The translations under genes were made by a program, and so were the position numbers. A model generated the notes under the pieces. The model saw only the letters and a list, made by a program, of their open reading frames with translations, had not been told where the DNA came from and made no database searches. A DNA stretch of 64,000 bases, from positions 1 to 64,000 of the forward strand of contig JBFXAJ010000020.1 of assembly GCA_050184415.1 (NCBI GenBank), given 5' to 3'. Source of the stretch: JADLGL01 sp050184415. Its GTDB lineage: Bacteria; Pseudomonadota; Alphaproteobacteria; Rhizobiales; Kaistiaceae. Below are positions 23,225 to 32,230 of the stretch, piece by piece; position 1 is the stretch's first letter; each line of letters begins with the position of its first letter.

Positions 23225-24478
23225 CTACGGCCCGGCGACCGCCGCCACGACTGCACCCGCTGCAACCGCGGCAACCGAGAATGCGCCGAGCGGCCGCCAG
23301 AACCGGGCCGGCCCAACGGCGATCGCAGCCGCCACGCGGCCGGCGGCGTTGGCCGCCATGGCAACGAGGATCGCAAGCCCCACCGTCTCGGCAGGCAACC
23401 CCTCGCGCGACAGGCGGGCTGCCGAGAGCGTTGCCGCATCGACATCGATGATGGCGGAAAGGCCGGAGGCCGCGACCAGGCTCGAGGGGCCAAGCACTGA
23501 CGCCGCGACCGCGCTGGTAAAGGAAACGACGCCGAACGTGACCCCAAACAGGAGGAGCTGGCGGACGTCGAACGGGTTTCCCGCGGCGATCTCGGCCCTG
23601 CCGATCGGTGACGGCCGCCGGAGGAGCCAGAGGCCGCCCGCCGCGAACACCGCCGCACCCGACGCGGCGGGTGCAGCGATGTGAGGGACGATCGACGGAG
23701 CCACCACGGCAACGAGGACGATGACCCGAAGCGCCGACACCATTGCCGCCAGCAGCGCTCCTCCGACGAGCTGAGGGCTGCTGCCGGCTTCCTTGGCACG
23801 GCGGGCGAGCGTCATCGTCACCGCCGTCGACGACACCACCGCGCCGAGGAGGCTTGCGACCAGCGTGCCCTTCGACTGACCGATGAGCCGGATCGCGATG
23901 TAGCCGGCGAAGGAGATGGCCGCGGTCAGGACGGTGAACAGCCAGACATCGAACGGATTGAAGCCGCCCCAGGGATCGAGGGCGCGGTTTGGCAGCACCG
24001 GCAGCACGATCGTCGTCATCGCGAGGAGGAGGAGCGCCGACCGGACCTCGGCCCAGGTCAGCCGCCGCAACAGCCCGTGAATGACCTCACGGCTCGCCAG
24101 AAGGCAGGCGACCGCAACGCCGCCGGCTCCGGCGACGAGCTGGTCACCCGCGACCGCGAGGCCACCGAGCGCGAACACGACCATCCCGGCGATCGCTGCG
24201 GTGGCGCTGAAACCGCCATGGCTCTGGGCGAGACGACCTTCGAACCAGGCGAACACGCCGGCGAAGGCGATAAACGCGGCGGCAAATATGAAGGGCGCGC
24301 CGAACGCCCCGGCAACGGCCGCCGATACACCTCCAAGCAGGCCGGCGAGGCCATAGGTGCGGAGACCCGCGACCCGGCTCCCGTCGGGTTCGTCGCGAAG
24401 GCGCCATCCCCGCTCAAGGCCAACGATCAACCCGATCGCGAGCGCAACGGCGAGCCGAAGAAGAAGGTCCGTTGACAC
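23225..24478 (-). CDS. MgtC/SapB-family membrane protein with DUF4010
   Basis: This 417-aa protein has an N-terminal MgtC-like domain (LRLAVALAIGLIVGLERGWR, then RVAGLRTYGLAGLLGGVSAA). The C-terminal DUF4010 domain has multiple helices (IRLIGQSKGTLVASLLGAVVSSTAVTMTLARRA). The MgtC part in other bacteria modulates Mg or P-type ATPase function, but the role of the fusion is unknown. The start is GTG at 24478. It is convergent with the small membrane gene before it. Confidence 0.85.
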   Translation of the reverse strand: MSTDLLLRLAVALAIGLIVGLERGWRLRDEPDGSRVAGLRTYGLAGLLGGVSAAVAGAFGAPFIFAAAFIAFAGVFAWFEGRLAQSHGGFSATAAIAGMVVFALGGLAVAGDQLVAGAGGVAVACLLASREVIHGLLRRLTWAEVRSALLLLAMTTIVLPVLPNRALDPWGGFNPFDVWLFTVLTAAISFAGYIAIRLIGQSKGTLVASLLGAVVSSTAVTMTLARRAKEAGSSPQLVGGALLAAMVSALRVIVLVAVVAPSIVPHIAAPAASGAAVFAAGGLWLLRRPSPIGRAEIAAGNPFDVRQLLLFGVTFGVVSFTSAVAASVLGPSSLVAASGLSAIIDVDAATLSAARLSREGLPAETVGLAILVAMAANAAGRVAAAIAVGPARFWRPLGAFSVAAVAAGAVVAAVAGP

Positions 24479-24643
24479 GATCGCTTTTGCTCGCGGGTCG
24501 GCACGCCCGAACGGTACCGCAGGCCTCGGTCCGGCGAAACTCCGGCACGGACCGGAGGGCCTCCTTGCGCAGGATCAAGGCACGAGGCGCCGCAACAGCC
24601 AGAAACTTGGCGTACAATCTCGCTCATTGGGGATCGCAGGCCC

Positions 24644-25270
24644 ATGTCAATTGATGTCAATCCAACTGCAATTGGCCTTGTCCTGTCCGGCGCCATCGCG
24701 CCGCTCCTCTACGTCGCGACGGTGATCCTCGGCGCAGCCGCGCGGGCGCGCTACAGCCACGTCGCCAATGCCGTCAGCGAGCTCGTCGAGACCGGCGCTC
24801 CGCATCGGGCGCCGCTCAACGTCGCCTTCTTCGCCTACAACGTGTTGTCGATGGGCTTCGGCCTCGGCATCACGGTGCTCGCGGCCGACCCGACCATCGT
24901 CCTCTCGGGCTGGCTGATCGTCGGCACCGGCGTCCTCGGCCTCGCCATGACGTGGTTCCCCATGGACCCGATCGGCAGTGCCGCGACGCGCGCCGGACGC
25001 GGCCACCTCGTCCTCGCCGGGCTCATGTCCGTCGGCACGATGGCCTCGGTCCTGTCGTTCGCGACGGGCTCCGCGGCGACCGACGGGTGGAGTTCCTTCT
25101 CCGCCTACTCCTACCTCACCTTCGGCGTCGTCCTCATCACCGGCTCCGCCGCGGCCCTCTCGGCGCGCGGCCACTGGCGCACCATGGGGCTCTGGGAACG
25201 GATCACCATCGGCGCCTTCCTCCAATGGCAGGCGGTGCTCGCCATTGTGCTCCTCACCACCGGTTCCTGA
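24644..25270 (+). CDS. DUF998 family membrane protein
   Basis: This 208-aa protein has six to seven predicted helices. It shows the DUF998 pattern: an N-terminal helix, then RYSHVANAVSELVETGAPHR, and later MTWFPMDPIGSAATRAGRGH. Function is unknown. It is followed 18 bases later by the DUF4389 gene on the same strand. Confidence 0.78.
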   Translation: MSIDVNPTAIGLVLSGAIAPLLYVATVILGAAARARYSHVANAVSELVETGAPHRAPLNVAFFAYNVLSMGFGLGITVLAADPTIVLSGWLIVGTGVLGLAMTWFPMDPIGSAATRAGRGHLVLAGLMSVGTMASVLSFATGSAATDGWSSFSAYSYLTFGVVLITGSAAALSARGHWRTMGLWERITIGAFLQWQAVLAIVLLTTGS

Positions 25271-25288
25271 GCGAAAGGGAGATCGGCA

Positions 25289-26728
25289 ATGCGCATCGGT
25301 AAGATCATCGCCCTGTTGTTCGGCGTGCTCCTCGCGCCCGTGGCCCTGGGCCTCGTCGTGGGCGGGATCGCCCTTCTGGTCGCCTTCGGCACGCTGCGGA
25401 ACGCCGACGGCTTCCTCGAGAGCGACCGCTACCCGCTCCGCTCCGATGGCTACGCCCTCGTGAGCGACGACGTCACAATTGCCCCGCACCCCGGCGACTG
25501 GTGGCCATCGAACCTAGTGGCATCGATCGCCCTCTCGGTGACCTCCGGCAGTGGCGCGCCCGTCTTTGTCGGCGTCGGACCATCGGCCGAGGTCGAGCGG
25601 TACCTATCGGGGGTCGCGCGCGATGAGATCCAGCGGATCGGGGATCGGCCGGCTGACGTCACCTATCGTTCCTTCGAGGGGGCCGCGCCGGCCGGCGCCC
25701 CTGGCGCCCAGCCGTTCTGGGTACGCTCGGCCGAGGGCGCCGACATCGAGAGACTGGCGTGGGACATCGAGCGCGGTTCATGGACGATCGTCGTCATGAA
25801 CGCCGACGCTTCAATGGGCGTTGCCGTCGAGGCGGCGGGGGCGGTCCGGATTCCCGGCCTTGTGCCCATCGGGGCCGGAATCCTCGTCGGCGGCCTCGTC
25901 CTTGCGGCGATCGTAGCGGCCCTCCTGGTGTTTGCCCTACGCCGGCGGGAGCCGGCCGGTCCGGGATCGGGCTCATCGGTCTTCGGAGGATCGGCCCAGC
26001 CTCCGCCAAACCGCATTACGCCCTCGGGGACCGCGATCCAGGCCGTCTACCCGCTGGCGCTCGAGGGTTCTCTCGATCCTGTCCTCCGCTGGACATGGCT
26101 CGTGAAATGGTTCCTCGCCATCCCGCACTTCATCATCCTCGCCTTCCTCGGGATCGCGTTCGCCTTCCTGTGGATCGTCGCCTTCTTCGCGATCCTCTTC
26201 ACCGGTCGCTATCCGCGCCCCATCTTCGATTTCAACGTGGGCGTGATGCGCTGGGCCTGGCGGGTCATCTTCTATGCCACCGGCGTCCTCGGGACCGACC
26301 GCTACCCTCCCTTCACCCTGGCCGACGTCGACTACCCGGCGCGGCTCGACGTCGCCTATCCGGACCAGCTCTCGCGCGGCCTCGTTCTCATCAAATGGTG
26401 GCTGCTGGCGATCCCGCATTATCTGATTGTCGGCATCCTCACGAGCGGCGTCATCTGGTGGACGACCGACTTCGGCTATGGCGAAGGCGTGCTCGAGATC
26501 GGCGGCGGCATCATCACGCTCCTCGTGATCATCGCCGGAGTGGTACTCCTCTTCTCCGGCCGCTACCCGCAGGGTCTCTTCGACCTCCTGATGGGGCTGC
26601 AGCGCTGGGTCTTCCGGGTCTGGGCCTATGCCGCGCTCATGACCGACGAATACCCGCCCTTCCGGCTCGATCTCGGCGGGTCGGAGACACCGCTCCCGGT
26701 GGGTGCCGCGGGGGTGCAGCCGGCCTAG
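25289..26728 (+). CDS. membrane protein with two DUF4389 domains
   Basis: This 479-aa protein has an N-terminal helix, an extracytoplasmic region of about 170 residues, a second helix near 195-215, and two C-terminal DUF4389 units. Each unit shows KWFLAIPH or KWWLLAIPH, then FTGRYP or FSGRYP, then RVIFYA or RVWAYA and a DRYPPF/DEYPPF close. Its function is unknown. GAAAGGGAG lies before the ATG. It is probably co-transcribed with the DUF998 gene. Confidence 0.82.
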   Translation: MRIGKIIALLFGVLLAPVALGLVVGGIALLVAFGTLRNADGFLESDRYPLRSDGYALVSDDVTIAPHPGDWWPSNLVASIALSVTSGSGAPVFVGVGPSAEVERYLSGVARDEIQRIGDRPADVTYRSFEGAAPAGAPGAQPFWVRSAEGADIERLAWDIERGSWTIVVMNADASMGVAVEAAGAVRIPGLVPIGAGILVGGLVLAAIVAALLVFALRRREPAGPGSGSSVFGGSAQPPPNRITPSGTAIQAVYPLALEGSLDPVLRWTWLVKWFLAIPHFIILAFLGIAFAFLWIVAFFAILFTGRYPRPIFDFNVGVMRWAWRVIFYATGVLGTDRYPPFTLADVDYPARLDVAYPDQLSRGLVLIKWWLLAIPHYLIVGILTSGVIWWTTDFGYGEGVLEIGGGIITLLVIIAGVVLLFSGRYPQGLFDLLMGLQRWVFRVWAYAALMTDEYPPFRLDLGGSETPLPVGAAGVQPA

Positions 26729-26946
26729 CAAGCCGGCGGCCAGTTCAAATCCGGAGGCGAGTCCCGCAAGGACCGGTCGTCCCCGCTCGGCAATCCAGGG
26801 CGGCCGGATTCTCCTGACACCGTCGATCTGTGGAACACGTCGGCCCGGCGTGCCTTCTGTCTGTTCAAAGCGGGTCCGATCGGCCGGCTGTCGCGCCGAC
26901 CCGGTTGGCGGCACAGCCCACAGACCCGCGCCAGATAGGAGTGACC

Positions 26947-27108
26947 ATGACCCCTGATCGCCCGCGCCGTCCGAGGGACAAGGACGCGCCGCCCGACGAT
27001 CCCAAGGCACCGAAGAAGGAGCTGCCGCCGGACCCGGATCTCATCCAGCCGCCGGTCCAGGAGCCCGACGCCGACCTCCCGGGCGGCAACGATCTCCCGG
27101 AGCGCTGA
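26947..27108 (+). CDS. small proline- and charge-rich protein (53 aa)
   Basis: This short ORF (MTPDRPRRPRDKDAPPDDPK and on) is dominated by Pro, Asp, Lys and Arg, is probably disordered, and has no cysteine or membrane helix. An AGGAG lies 6-10 bases before the ATG. It could be a small stress-type protein. Support comes from the ribosome-binding site and the composition only. Confidence 0.45.
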   Translation: MTPDRPRRPRDKDAPPDDPKAPKKELPPDPDLIQPPVQEPDADLPGGNDLPER

Positions 27109-27123
27109 GTTCTCCGGCGTCGC

Positions 27124-27645
27124 CTACGGAATCGGGTCCCATCCCACCGCAACCTCCTCCAGCGCCTTGCCGGCGTAGGAGGCCTCGTCGGTGTAGGGGA
27201 GGACGACGGCGCCCCTGCCGAGATACCATCCGAGTGCCGGATTCTGCCGGAAGACCCAGGCGTACATGCGCGAGATGAAGTGCGCCTTGAAATGCTCCAT
27301 GCCGAGGCGGAGGAGACTCGTGCCGACGCCCTCTCCTTGATGGGACCGGCGGACATAGATCGCCCAAAGCTCACCCTCATGGGGAATGCGGTCGCCCCGT
27401 CGCGGACCAAAGGTGGCGAATCCGACCACGACATCGCCGTCGAAGGCCGCGAAGGTCGGCACGTCGGAACGGCGTCCGGGCGACGACGCCAGGGTTCCGT
27501 TCCGCCACCGCTCGATCCGCTCCTCGACATTCATGCTGTCGAGATAGGCGTCGGGAACGAGGCCGCGGAACGATTCCTGCCATGCCTTCACGTGCATCCG
27601 CGCGATGCCTTCGGCGTCGTCGATCGTGGCGAGGCGGTAGTCCAA
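27124..27645 (-). CDS. GNAT-family N-acetyltransferase
   Basis: This 173-aa protein has the GNAT fold. The N-terminal MDYRLATIDDAEGIARMHVK resembles other family members. VGFATFGPRRG and ELWAIYVRRSHQGEGVGTSL form the acetyl-CoA-binding motif A (Q/R-x-x-G-x-G/A). The acceptor substrate is unknown. Confidence 0.88.
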   Translation of the reverse strand: MDYRLATIDDAEGIARMHVKAWQESFRGLVPDAYLDSMNVEERIERWRNGTLASSPGRRSDVPTFAAFDGDVVVGFATFGPRRGDRIPHEGELWAIYVRRSHQGEGVGTSLLRLGMEHFKAHFISRMYAWVFRQNPALGWYLGRGAVVLPYTDEASYAGKALEEVAVGWDPIP

Positions 27646-27713
27646 GGCGGACCCCCTTCTGCTCCCTAGGCCGGACCTTGCGTCCCCCCGCCCGACCCGG
27701 CCTATGGTGGAGC

Positions 27714-28589
27714 ATGAGAGTCCTCATCATCGGCGGCAATGGCTTTGTCGGCCGGCGGCTCAGCCGGGCACTGTCGCGCGATCCCGATATCGAGCTTCAC
27801 GTCCTCAACCGGTCTGGCAAGGTGGATGGCGCCGACCGCGTCCATCTCCACGCCGGGAACCGCAACAGCCTTGCGGCGAGCGGCGTCGCGGATGATTTCG
27901 ACACCGTTGTCGATTTCGTCTGCTTCACCGAGCAGCAGGCCGACGAGGCCGCTGCCTATTTCGCGACGGCCGGCCGCTACATCCTGATCTCGACCATGTC
28001 GGTCTATGACGGCGGCGCGGCGCTCACCGAAGACGCTTTCGACGCGGCGACCTTCGACCTTGCGGCGCCGCCGCGCCGCGATCATCCGGCCGAAGCCTAC
28101 GGCGACGGCAAGCGCCGTGCGGAGGCCGTGCTGGTCCAGCGCGCCCGCTTTCCGTCCGTCGCCGTCCGCTTCCCGTTCATCCTCGGTCCCGACGACTACA
28201 CGAAGCGCCTTGCGTTTCACGTGGAACGCATCGCGTCGGGAAAGCCGCTCCACGTCCCCAATGCCGAGGCGAGGATCTCATTCGTCCATTCCGGCGACGC
28301 GGCCGAATTCCTCGGCTGGTGTCTCCGGTCCGGCTTTGCCGGGCCGGCCAATGTCGCGAGCCCCGACCCGATCTCCCTCGGCGCGCTGGTGGCCGAGATC
28401 GAGTCGGTGGTCGGCAGGCGGATGGTCACGGCCGACGGGCCGTCCGACGACACCTTCTCGCCCTATGGCGTGGACGCCGACTTCTTCGTGAGCACGGCCC
28501 GTGTCGAAGCGGCCGGCTTTCGGGCCCGGCCGCTGCGCGACTGGCTGCCGGCGCTCATCGCGGAAATCGCGGCAAACGCCTCCCGCTAG
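27714..28589 (+). CDS. NAD-dependent epimerase/dehydratase family protein
   Basis: This short-chain dehydrogenase-type protein (291 aa) has the Rossmann motif GGNGFVGRRL at its start. The catalytic pair is in EAYGDGKRRAE (Y-x3-K), and SMSVYD supplies the Ser-containing segment. It is atypically short for a sugar epimerase and is closer to isoflavone-reductase-like or RNA-binding-type epimerases. The ATG at 27714 is chosen because the Rossmann strand begins at residue 2. Substrate is unknown. Confidence 0.85.
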   Translation: MRVLIIGGNGFVGRRLSRALSRDPDIELHVLNRSGKVDGADRVHLHAGNRNSLAASGVADDFDTVVDFVCFTEQQADEAAAYFATAGRYILISTMSVYDGGAALTEDAFDAATFDLAAPPRRDHPAEAYGDGKRRAEAVLVQRARFPSVAVRFPFILGPDDYTKRLAFHVERIASGKPLHVPNAEARISFVHSGDAAEFLGWCLRSGFAGPANVASPDPISLGALVAEIESVVGRRMVTADGPSDDTFSPYGVDADFFVSTARVEAAGFRARPLRDWLPALIAEIAANASR

Positions 28590-28984
28590 AGCGCGTCCTC
28601 GAGGTCCGGACTGGACTGCGGCGGCGCTTCCGCCATCCCCCGCGCTTCGGCGGGGATCAGTTCGGCCTCGCCAATCGCAAGGTCGATGGCGGCAAGGATC
28701 GCCCGGCCGGTCCTGGTGGGCCGCGGCCCGAGAGCCGCGGCGAGACGGCTCCGGAACCCGTCGCGGTCGGCCGACCGGACGGCGTGGTCGCACACCGCGG
28801 CAACAAGGAACTCGGTCCAGGCCGGATCGCGCCGCGCGATCGTCCGGTCGAGCGACAGCAGCAGCTCGAGCTCGGACTCCGCGGTAATGCCGTTCGGAAG
28901 GACGTCGCGCGCCAGACGGCGCACGTCGCCGAACTGGATCCGCCCGGTCGCGCGGATGCGGACAGCAAAGCCGACGATATCCAT
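28586..28984 (-). CDS. hypothetical protein (132 aa)
   Basis: This soluble, helix-rich protein begins MDIVGFAVRIRATGRIQFGD, with an acidic C-terminus and no recognised motif. Its stop codon overlaps the stop codon of the convergent epimerase gene (28586-28589). Codon usage resembles the neighbours, which supports it being real. The family is not recognised. Confidence 0.6.
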   Translation of the reverse strand: MDIVGFAVRIRATGRIQFGDVRRLARDVLPNGITAESELELLLSLDRTIARRDPAWTEFLVAAVCDHAVRSADRDGFRSRLAAALGPRPTRTGRAILAAIDLAIGEAELIPAEARGMAEAPPQSSPDLEDAL

Positions 28985-29218
28985 GGCGGCCTCTCCTTTG
29001 CGTGCGCGATGGCAGACGGCCGGCGCGGACGTCGGCGGCCAAAAGATCGGGGTCATTCCTTGGTGTGGATGGATGGTCCCACGGGCCTCGCCGAGGGTCA
29101 ACGGGAACGGTCGGCGAACCCGACCCGGGCAACCTCGGAAGCTGCGGTTTTCCAGCATTTCCGCGGGTGGCAGCACCGACTGTTCGTGACGGATGGTTAC
29201 CCGTCCGCCACAGCTCCG

Positions 29219-30115
29219 CTAGACCGAGACCCGCTTGCCGGCGATCCGCGCGGCGGCGGTCAGCGTGTTGGCCATCAGCATGGCGATCGTCATCGGCCCG
29301 ACGCCTTTCGGCACCGGCGTGATCCACGCCGCCACCTCCGCGACCTCGTCGAAAGCGACGTCGCCGACGATACGGGTCTGCCCTTCGCCCTTCTCGGGCG
29401 CGGCGATGCGGTTGATGCCGACATCGATCACCGTCGAGCCCGGCTTCACCCAGTCGCCGCGCACGAAACGCGGCCGCCCCACGGCAGCGACGAGGATCTC
29501 GCCCTGCCGCGTGATGGAAGGCAGGTCGCGGGTCTTGGAATGCGCGATCGTGACCGTGCAGTTCGCCTGCAGCAGCAATTGCACGATCGGCTTGCCGACG
29601 AGGTTCGAGCGGCCGACCACGACGGCGTGCAGCCCCGCGATATCCCCGCCGAGCGCAGTATGGATCAGGCGCACTGCGCCCGCCGGCGTGCACGGGATCA
29701 GCGCCTCGGCGGTGTTGCCCGAGGCGAGCCGCCCGGTGTTGACCGGATTGAGGCCGTCGACGTCCTTGTCGGGGCGAATCGCCTCAATGACCCGGATCGG
29801 GTCGATGTGATCGGGCAGCGGCATCTGGACGAGGATGCCGTGGACCTGCGGGTCGTCATTGAGCTGGCGGACGATATCGAGGAGATCGTCCTCGGAAATC
29901 GACGCCGGCCGCGTGAGTTGCACCGAATGGAAACCGAGTCCCTCGGCGGTCCGGCTCTTGTTGCGGACATAGACCTCGCTGGCCGGGTCTGTGCCGACCA
30001 GCACCACCGCGAGGCCGGGGACGATGCCCGCCACCCGAAGGTCGGCCGTGGCGGCGCGCACGCGCTCCGTCAGGTCCGCGGCGACGGCGGTCCCATCGAT
30101 GATCTGTGCCGTCAT
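29219..30115 (-). CDS. folD: bifunctional methylenetetrahydrofolate dehydrogenase/cyclohydrolase
   Basis: FolD oxidises 5,10-methylene-THF with NADP and hydrolyses the product to 10-formyl-THF (298 aa, cytoplasm). Visible motifs are PASEVYVRNKSRTAEGLGF with the catalytic Lys, VQMPLPDHIDPIRVIEAI, and GRSNLVGKPIVQLLL in the nucleotide-binding domain. The ATG at 30115 (MTAQIIDGTAVA) is the family start. In a PQQ/C1-type oxidiser this step would feed one-carbon metabolism, though folD is universal. Confidence 0.97.
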   Translation of the reverse strand: MTAQIIDGTAVAADLTERVRAATADLRVAGIVPGLAVVLVGTDPASEVYVRNKSRTAEGLGFHSVQLTRPASISEDDLLDIVRQLNDDPQVHGILVQMPLPDHIDPIRVIEAIRPDKDVDGLNPVNTGRLASGNTAEALIPCTPAGAVRLIHTALGGDIAGLHAVVVGRSNLVGKPIVQLLLQANCTVTIAHSKTRDLPSITRQGEILVAAVGRPRFVRGDWVKPGSTVIDVGINRIAAPEKGEGQTRIVGDVAFDEVAEVAAWITPVPKGVGPMTIAMLMANTLTAAARIAGKRVSV

Positions 30116-30188
30116 GCCGGCCTCCTTGCGAAAATCGCGAGACCGATAGCCGCGCCGGCTGCGGACCGCAACGCCGGGCTGGGTTGCG

Positions 30189-30533
30189 TCAACCGGCCGT
30201 CTCCGCGCGGATCCAGTCCAGATAGGCGGCGCTGCCGGCCTTGATCGGCAGGAGGACGATCGCCGGCGTCTCGTAGGAATGTCGCGCCTCGATGGCGGCG
30301 ACGACATCCGCCGCGCGGTCGCTCACCGTCTTCAGGATCGCCACGACCTCATCGGCCCGCTCCACGGCACCTTTCCAGCGGTAGATCGAGCGCATGCCCG
30401 GGATGAGGTTGGCGCAGGCGCAGAGCCCCTCTTCGACCAGCGCCTCGCAGATGGTCTCGGCGGTCGTGAAGTCCGGGAACGTTGCGTAGACGAACAGCGG
30501 TTCCGCCTTCCCGTGAGCCTCGGCTTCTGTCAT
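30189..30533 (-). CDS. cutA: divalent-cation tolerance protein CutA
   Basis: This trimeric CutA1 protein (114 aa) has segments VYATFPDFTTAETICEALVE, GLCACANLIPGMRSIYRWKG and the C-terminal IKAGSAAYLDWI. The family is linked to divalent-metal tolerance, but its biochemical role is unsettled. The ATG at 30533 is used. The longer open frame upstream runs antisense to nadK and is not coding. Confidence 0.92.
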   Translation of the reverse strand: MTEAEAHGKAEPLFVYATFPDFTTAETICEALVEEGLCACANLIPGMRSIYRWKGAVERADEVVAILKTVSDRAADVVAAIEARHSYETPAIVLLPIKAGSAAYLDWIRAETAG

Positions 30534-30587
30534 CCCTTCCCCCGCTTCCGCCGGTTGCGTCCGGCGGCCCAGCGCGGACGGACGAAA

Positions 30588-31370
30588 ATGGCCGACAAGG
30601 ACCCCAAGGCCGGAACCATCGCCTTCATCGCCAGCGGAGCGGACGAGGCCCAGGCGGCCCTGCCCGTCCTTGCCGGCCTCTACGGCAATGTCGAGCCCGA
30701 GGACGCCGCCTTCGTCGTTGCGCTCGGCGGCGACGGCTTCATGCTCCAGACGCTGCACCGCTTCATGAACACCGGCAAGCCGATCTACGGCATGAATTGC
30801 GGCACGGTCGGCTTCCTGATGAACGAGTACCGCAACGAAGGCCTTCTCGAGCGCCTCGCCGCAGCCGTCCACACCGCGATCCATCCGCTCGCGATGAAGG
30901 TCGAGGACGCTGCCGGAAAGCACCATCGCGCCCATGCCTTCAATGAGGTGTCGCTGATCCGGCAATCGTACCAGGCGGCGCGGCTCCGCATCCTGATCGA
31001 CGGCACGCCGCGCCTCGCGGAACTCGTCTGCGACGGCGTGCTCATCGCCACGCCCACGGGAAGCACCGCGTACAACCTGTCGGCTCACGGCCCGATCCTG
31101 CCGATCGCGGCCCCGCTCCTCGCGCTGACGCCGATCAGCCCGTTCCGCCCCCGCGTCTTCCGCGGCGCGCTGCTGCCCGACCGCGCGCTCGTCCGCGTCG
31201 AGGTCCTCGATCCGGAGAAGCGGCCGGTGAACGCGGTCGCCGACTATTTCGAGTTCAAGTCGGTCGTCGCGGTCGACATCCGGCAGGACCGCGCGCATCG
31301 GAGCCTCATCCTGTTCGACCCCGACCATTCCTGGGACGAACGCATCCTCAACGAGCAGTTCCGGTTCTGA
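30588..31370 (+). CDS. nadK: NAD kinase
   Basis: This enzyme phosphorylates NAD to NADP (260 aa). The GGDG nucleotide motif lies in VALGGDGFMLQTLHRF. The catalytic-fold segments NEVSLIRQ and TPTGSTAYNLSAHGPIL are typical of the family. The ATG at 30588 gives MADKDPKAGTIAFIAS, the usual N-terminus of the short alphaproteobacterial form. Confidence 0.95.
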   Translation: MADKDPKAGTIAFIASGADEAQAALPVLAGLYGNVEPEDAAFVVALGGDGFMLQTLHRFMNTGKPIYGMNCGTVGFLMNEYRNEGLLERLAAAVHTAIHPLAMKVEDAAGKHHRAHAFNEVSLIRQSYQAARLRILIDGTPRLAELVCDGVLIATPTGSTAYNLSAHGPILPIAAPLLALTPISPFRPRVFRGALLPDRALVRVEVLDPEKRPVNAVADYFEFKSVVAVDIRQDRAHRSLILFDPDHSWDERILNEQFRF

Positions 31371-31526
31371 TTTCTCCTCCCTCGCCCCGCATGCCTACGG
31401 CATTTGCACCCAGCGCGCCGAGTGAATGATCGCGAAAGAAGACTTGCACTGCCCCTACCTCCCCCCTGGCGAAGCCGGTTCGGGCGGGGGTCTGTGACTC
31501 GGAGCCTGTCGCCGGAGAGCCAGTGC

Positions 31527-32102
31527 CTACCCGAGCGGCGCCCATTCGCTGACGAGGTCGTCGAGCTTCGGGCGGTAGCGCTCTTGCGGGGGCGTGGTCG
31601 GCGTCCCGATGTGGATGAAGCCGACGAAGCGTTCGCTTCCGGTCAGACCCAGGAGCGCACGGACGTCCGGGTCGTAAGCCGGCCAGTCCGTCAGCCAGTT
31701 CGCGGCGAAGCCTAGGGCGTGGGACGCGTTGAGGAGGTTCATGGCTGCGGCGCCGGCCGAGAGAACCTGCTCCCACTCGGTCGCCTTCTCGCTCGGCATC
31801 GGCCGGCTCACGACCGCGATGACGAGCGGAGCTTTCGCAAAGCGCGTCCGTTCGTTCACCTGCTCGATGTCGGTCAGGTCCGGCTTCGAGCGGAGGCGGA
31901 TCGCGAGGCAATCCTCTCCGAGCTTGAGCCGGGCATCGCCGCGGATGACGATGAAGCGCCACGGCCCGAGCTTGCCGTGATCCGGCACGCGGGCGCCGAC
32001 GGTGAGGATTTGCCGCAGCGCTTCGTTGTCCGGCGCCGGCGCCGCGAGGAAGGCGGCCGGAATCGAGCGCCGCGTGGCGAGGAAATCGAAGGGGGACTTC
32101 AT
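31527..32102 (-). CDS. nitroreductase family protein
   Basis: This FMN-dependent oxidoreductase (191 aa) begins MKSPFDFLATRRSIPAAFLA, which has the RRS phosphate-binding start typical of nitroreductases. VPDHGKLGPWRFIVI, LSAGAAAMNLLNASHALGF and the C-terminal FIHIGTPTTPP are further family segments. It is closest to the YdjA-type short nitroreductases. The physiological substrate is unknown. Confidence 0.88.
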   Translation of the reverse strand: MKSPFDFLATRRSIPAAFLAAPAPDNEALRQILTVGARVPDHGKLGPWRFIVIRGDARLKLGEDCLAIRLRSKPDLTDIEQVNERTRFAKAPLVIAVVSRPMPSEKATEWEQVLSAGAAAMNLLNASHALGFAANWLTDWPAYDPDVRALLGLTGSERFVGFIHIGTPTTPPQERYRPKLDDLVSEWAPLG

Positions 32103-32230
32103 CCGGCATTCCTGTGGAAGACTGCCGGCCGACGAAAACGCTTGCACGACAGAGGGCTGGGTCGCAAAAACGCCTCTCTCCTAGGTCTGAAGTCGCGCAT
32201 CGCGCAACTCATGGAACGACGCCTCAGGGC

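Noticed and set aside
28319..30244. A 641-aa plus-strand frame across the epimerase end, the hypothetical gene and folD
   Set aside because: It lies antisense to folD and out of frame with the epimerase; no recognisable domain is present.
30534..31328. N-terminal extension of cutA to 379 aa
   Set aside because: The extension is antisense to nadK and lacks any CutA homology; the family N-terminus is at 30533.
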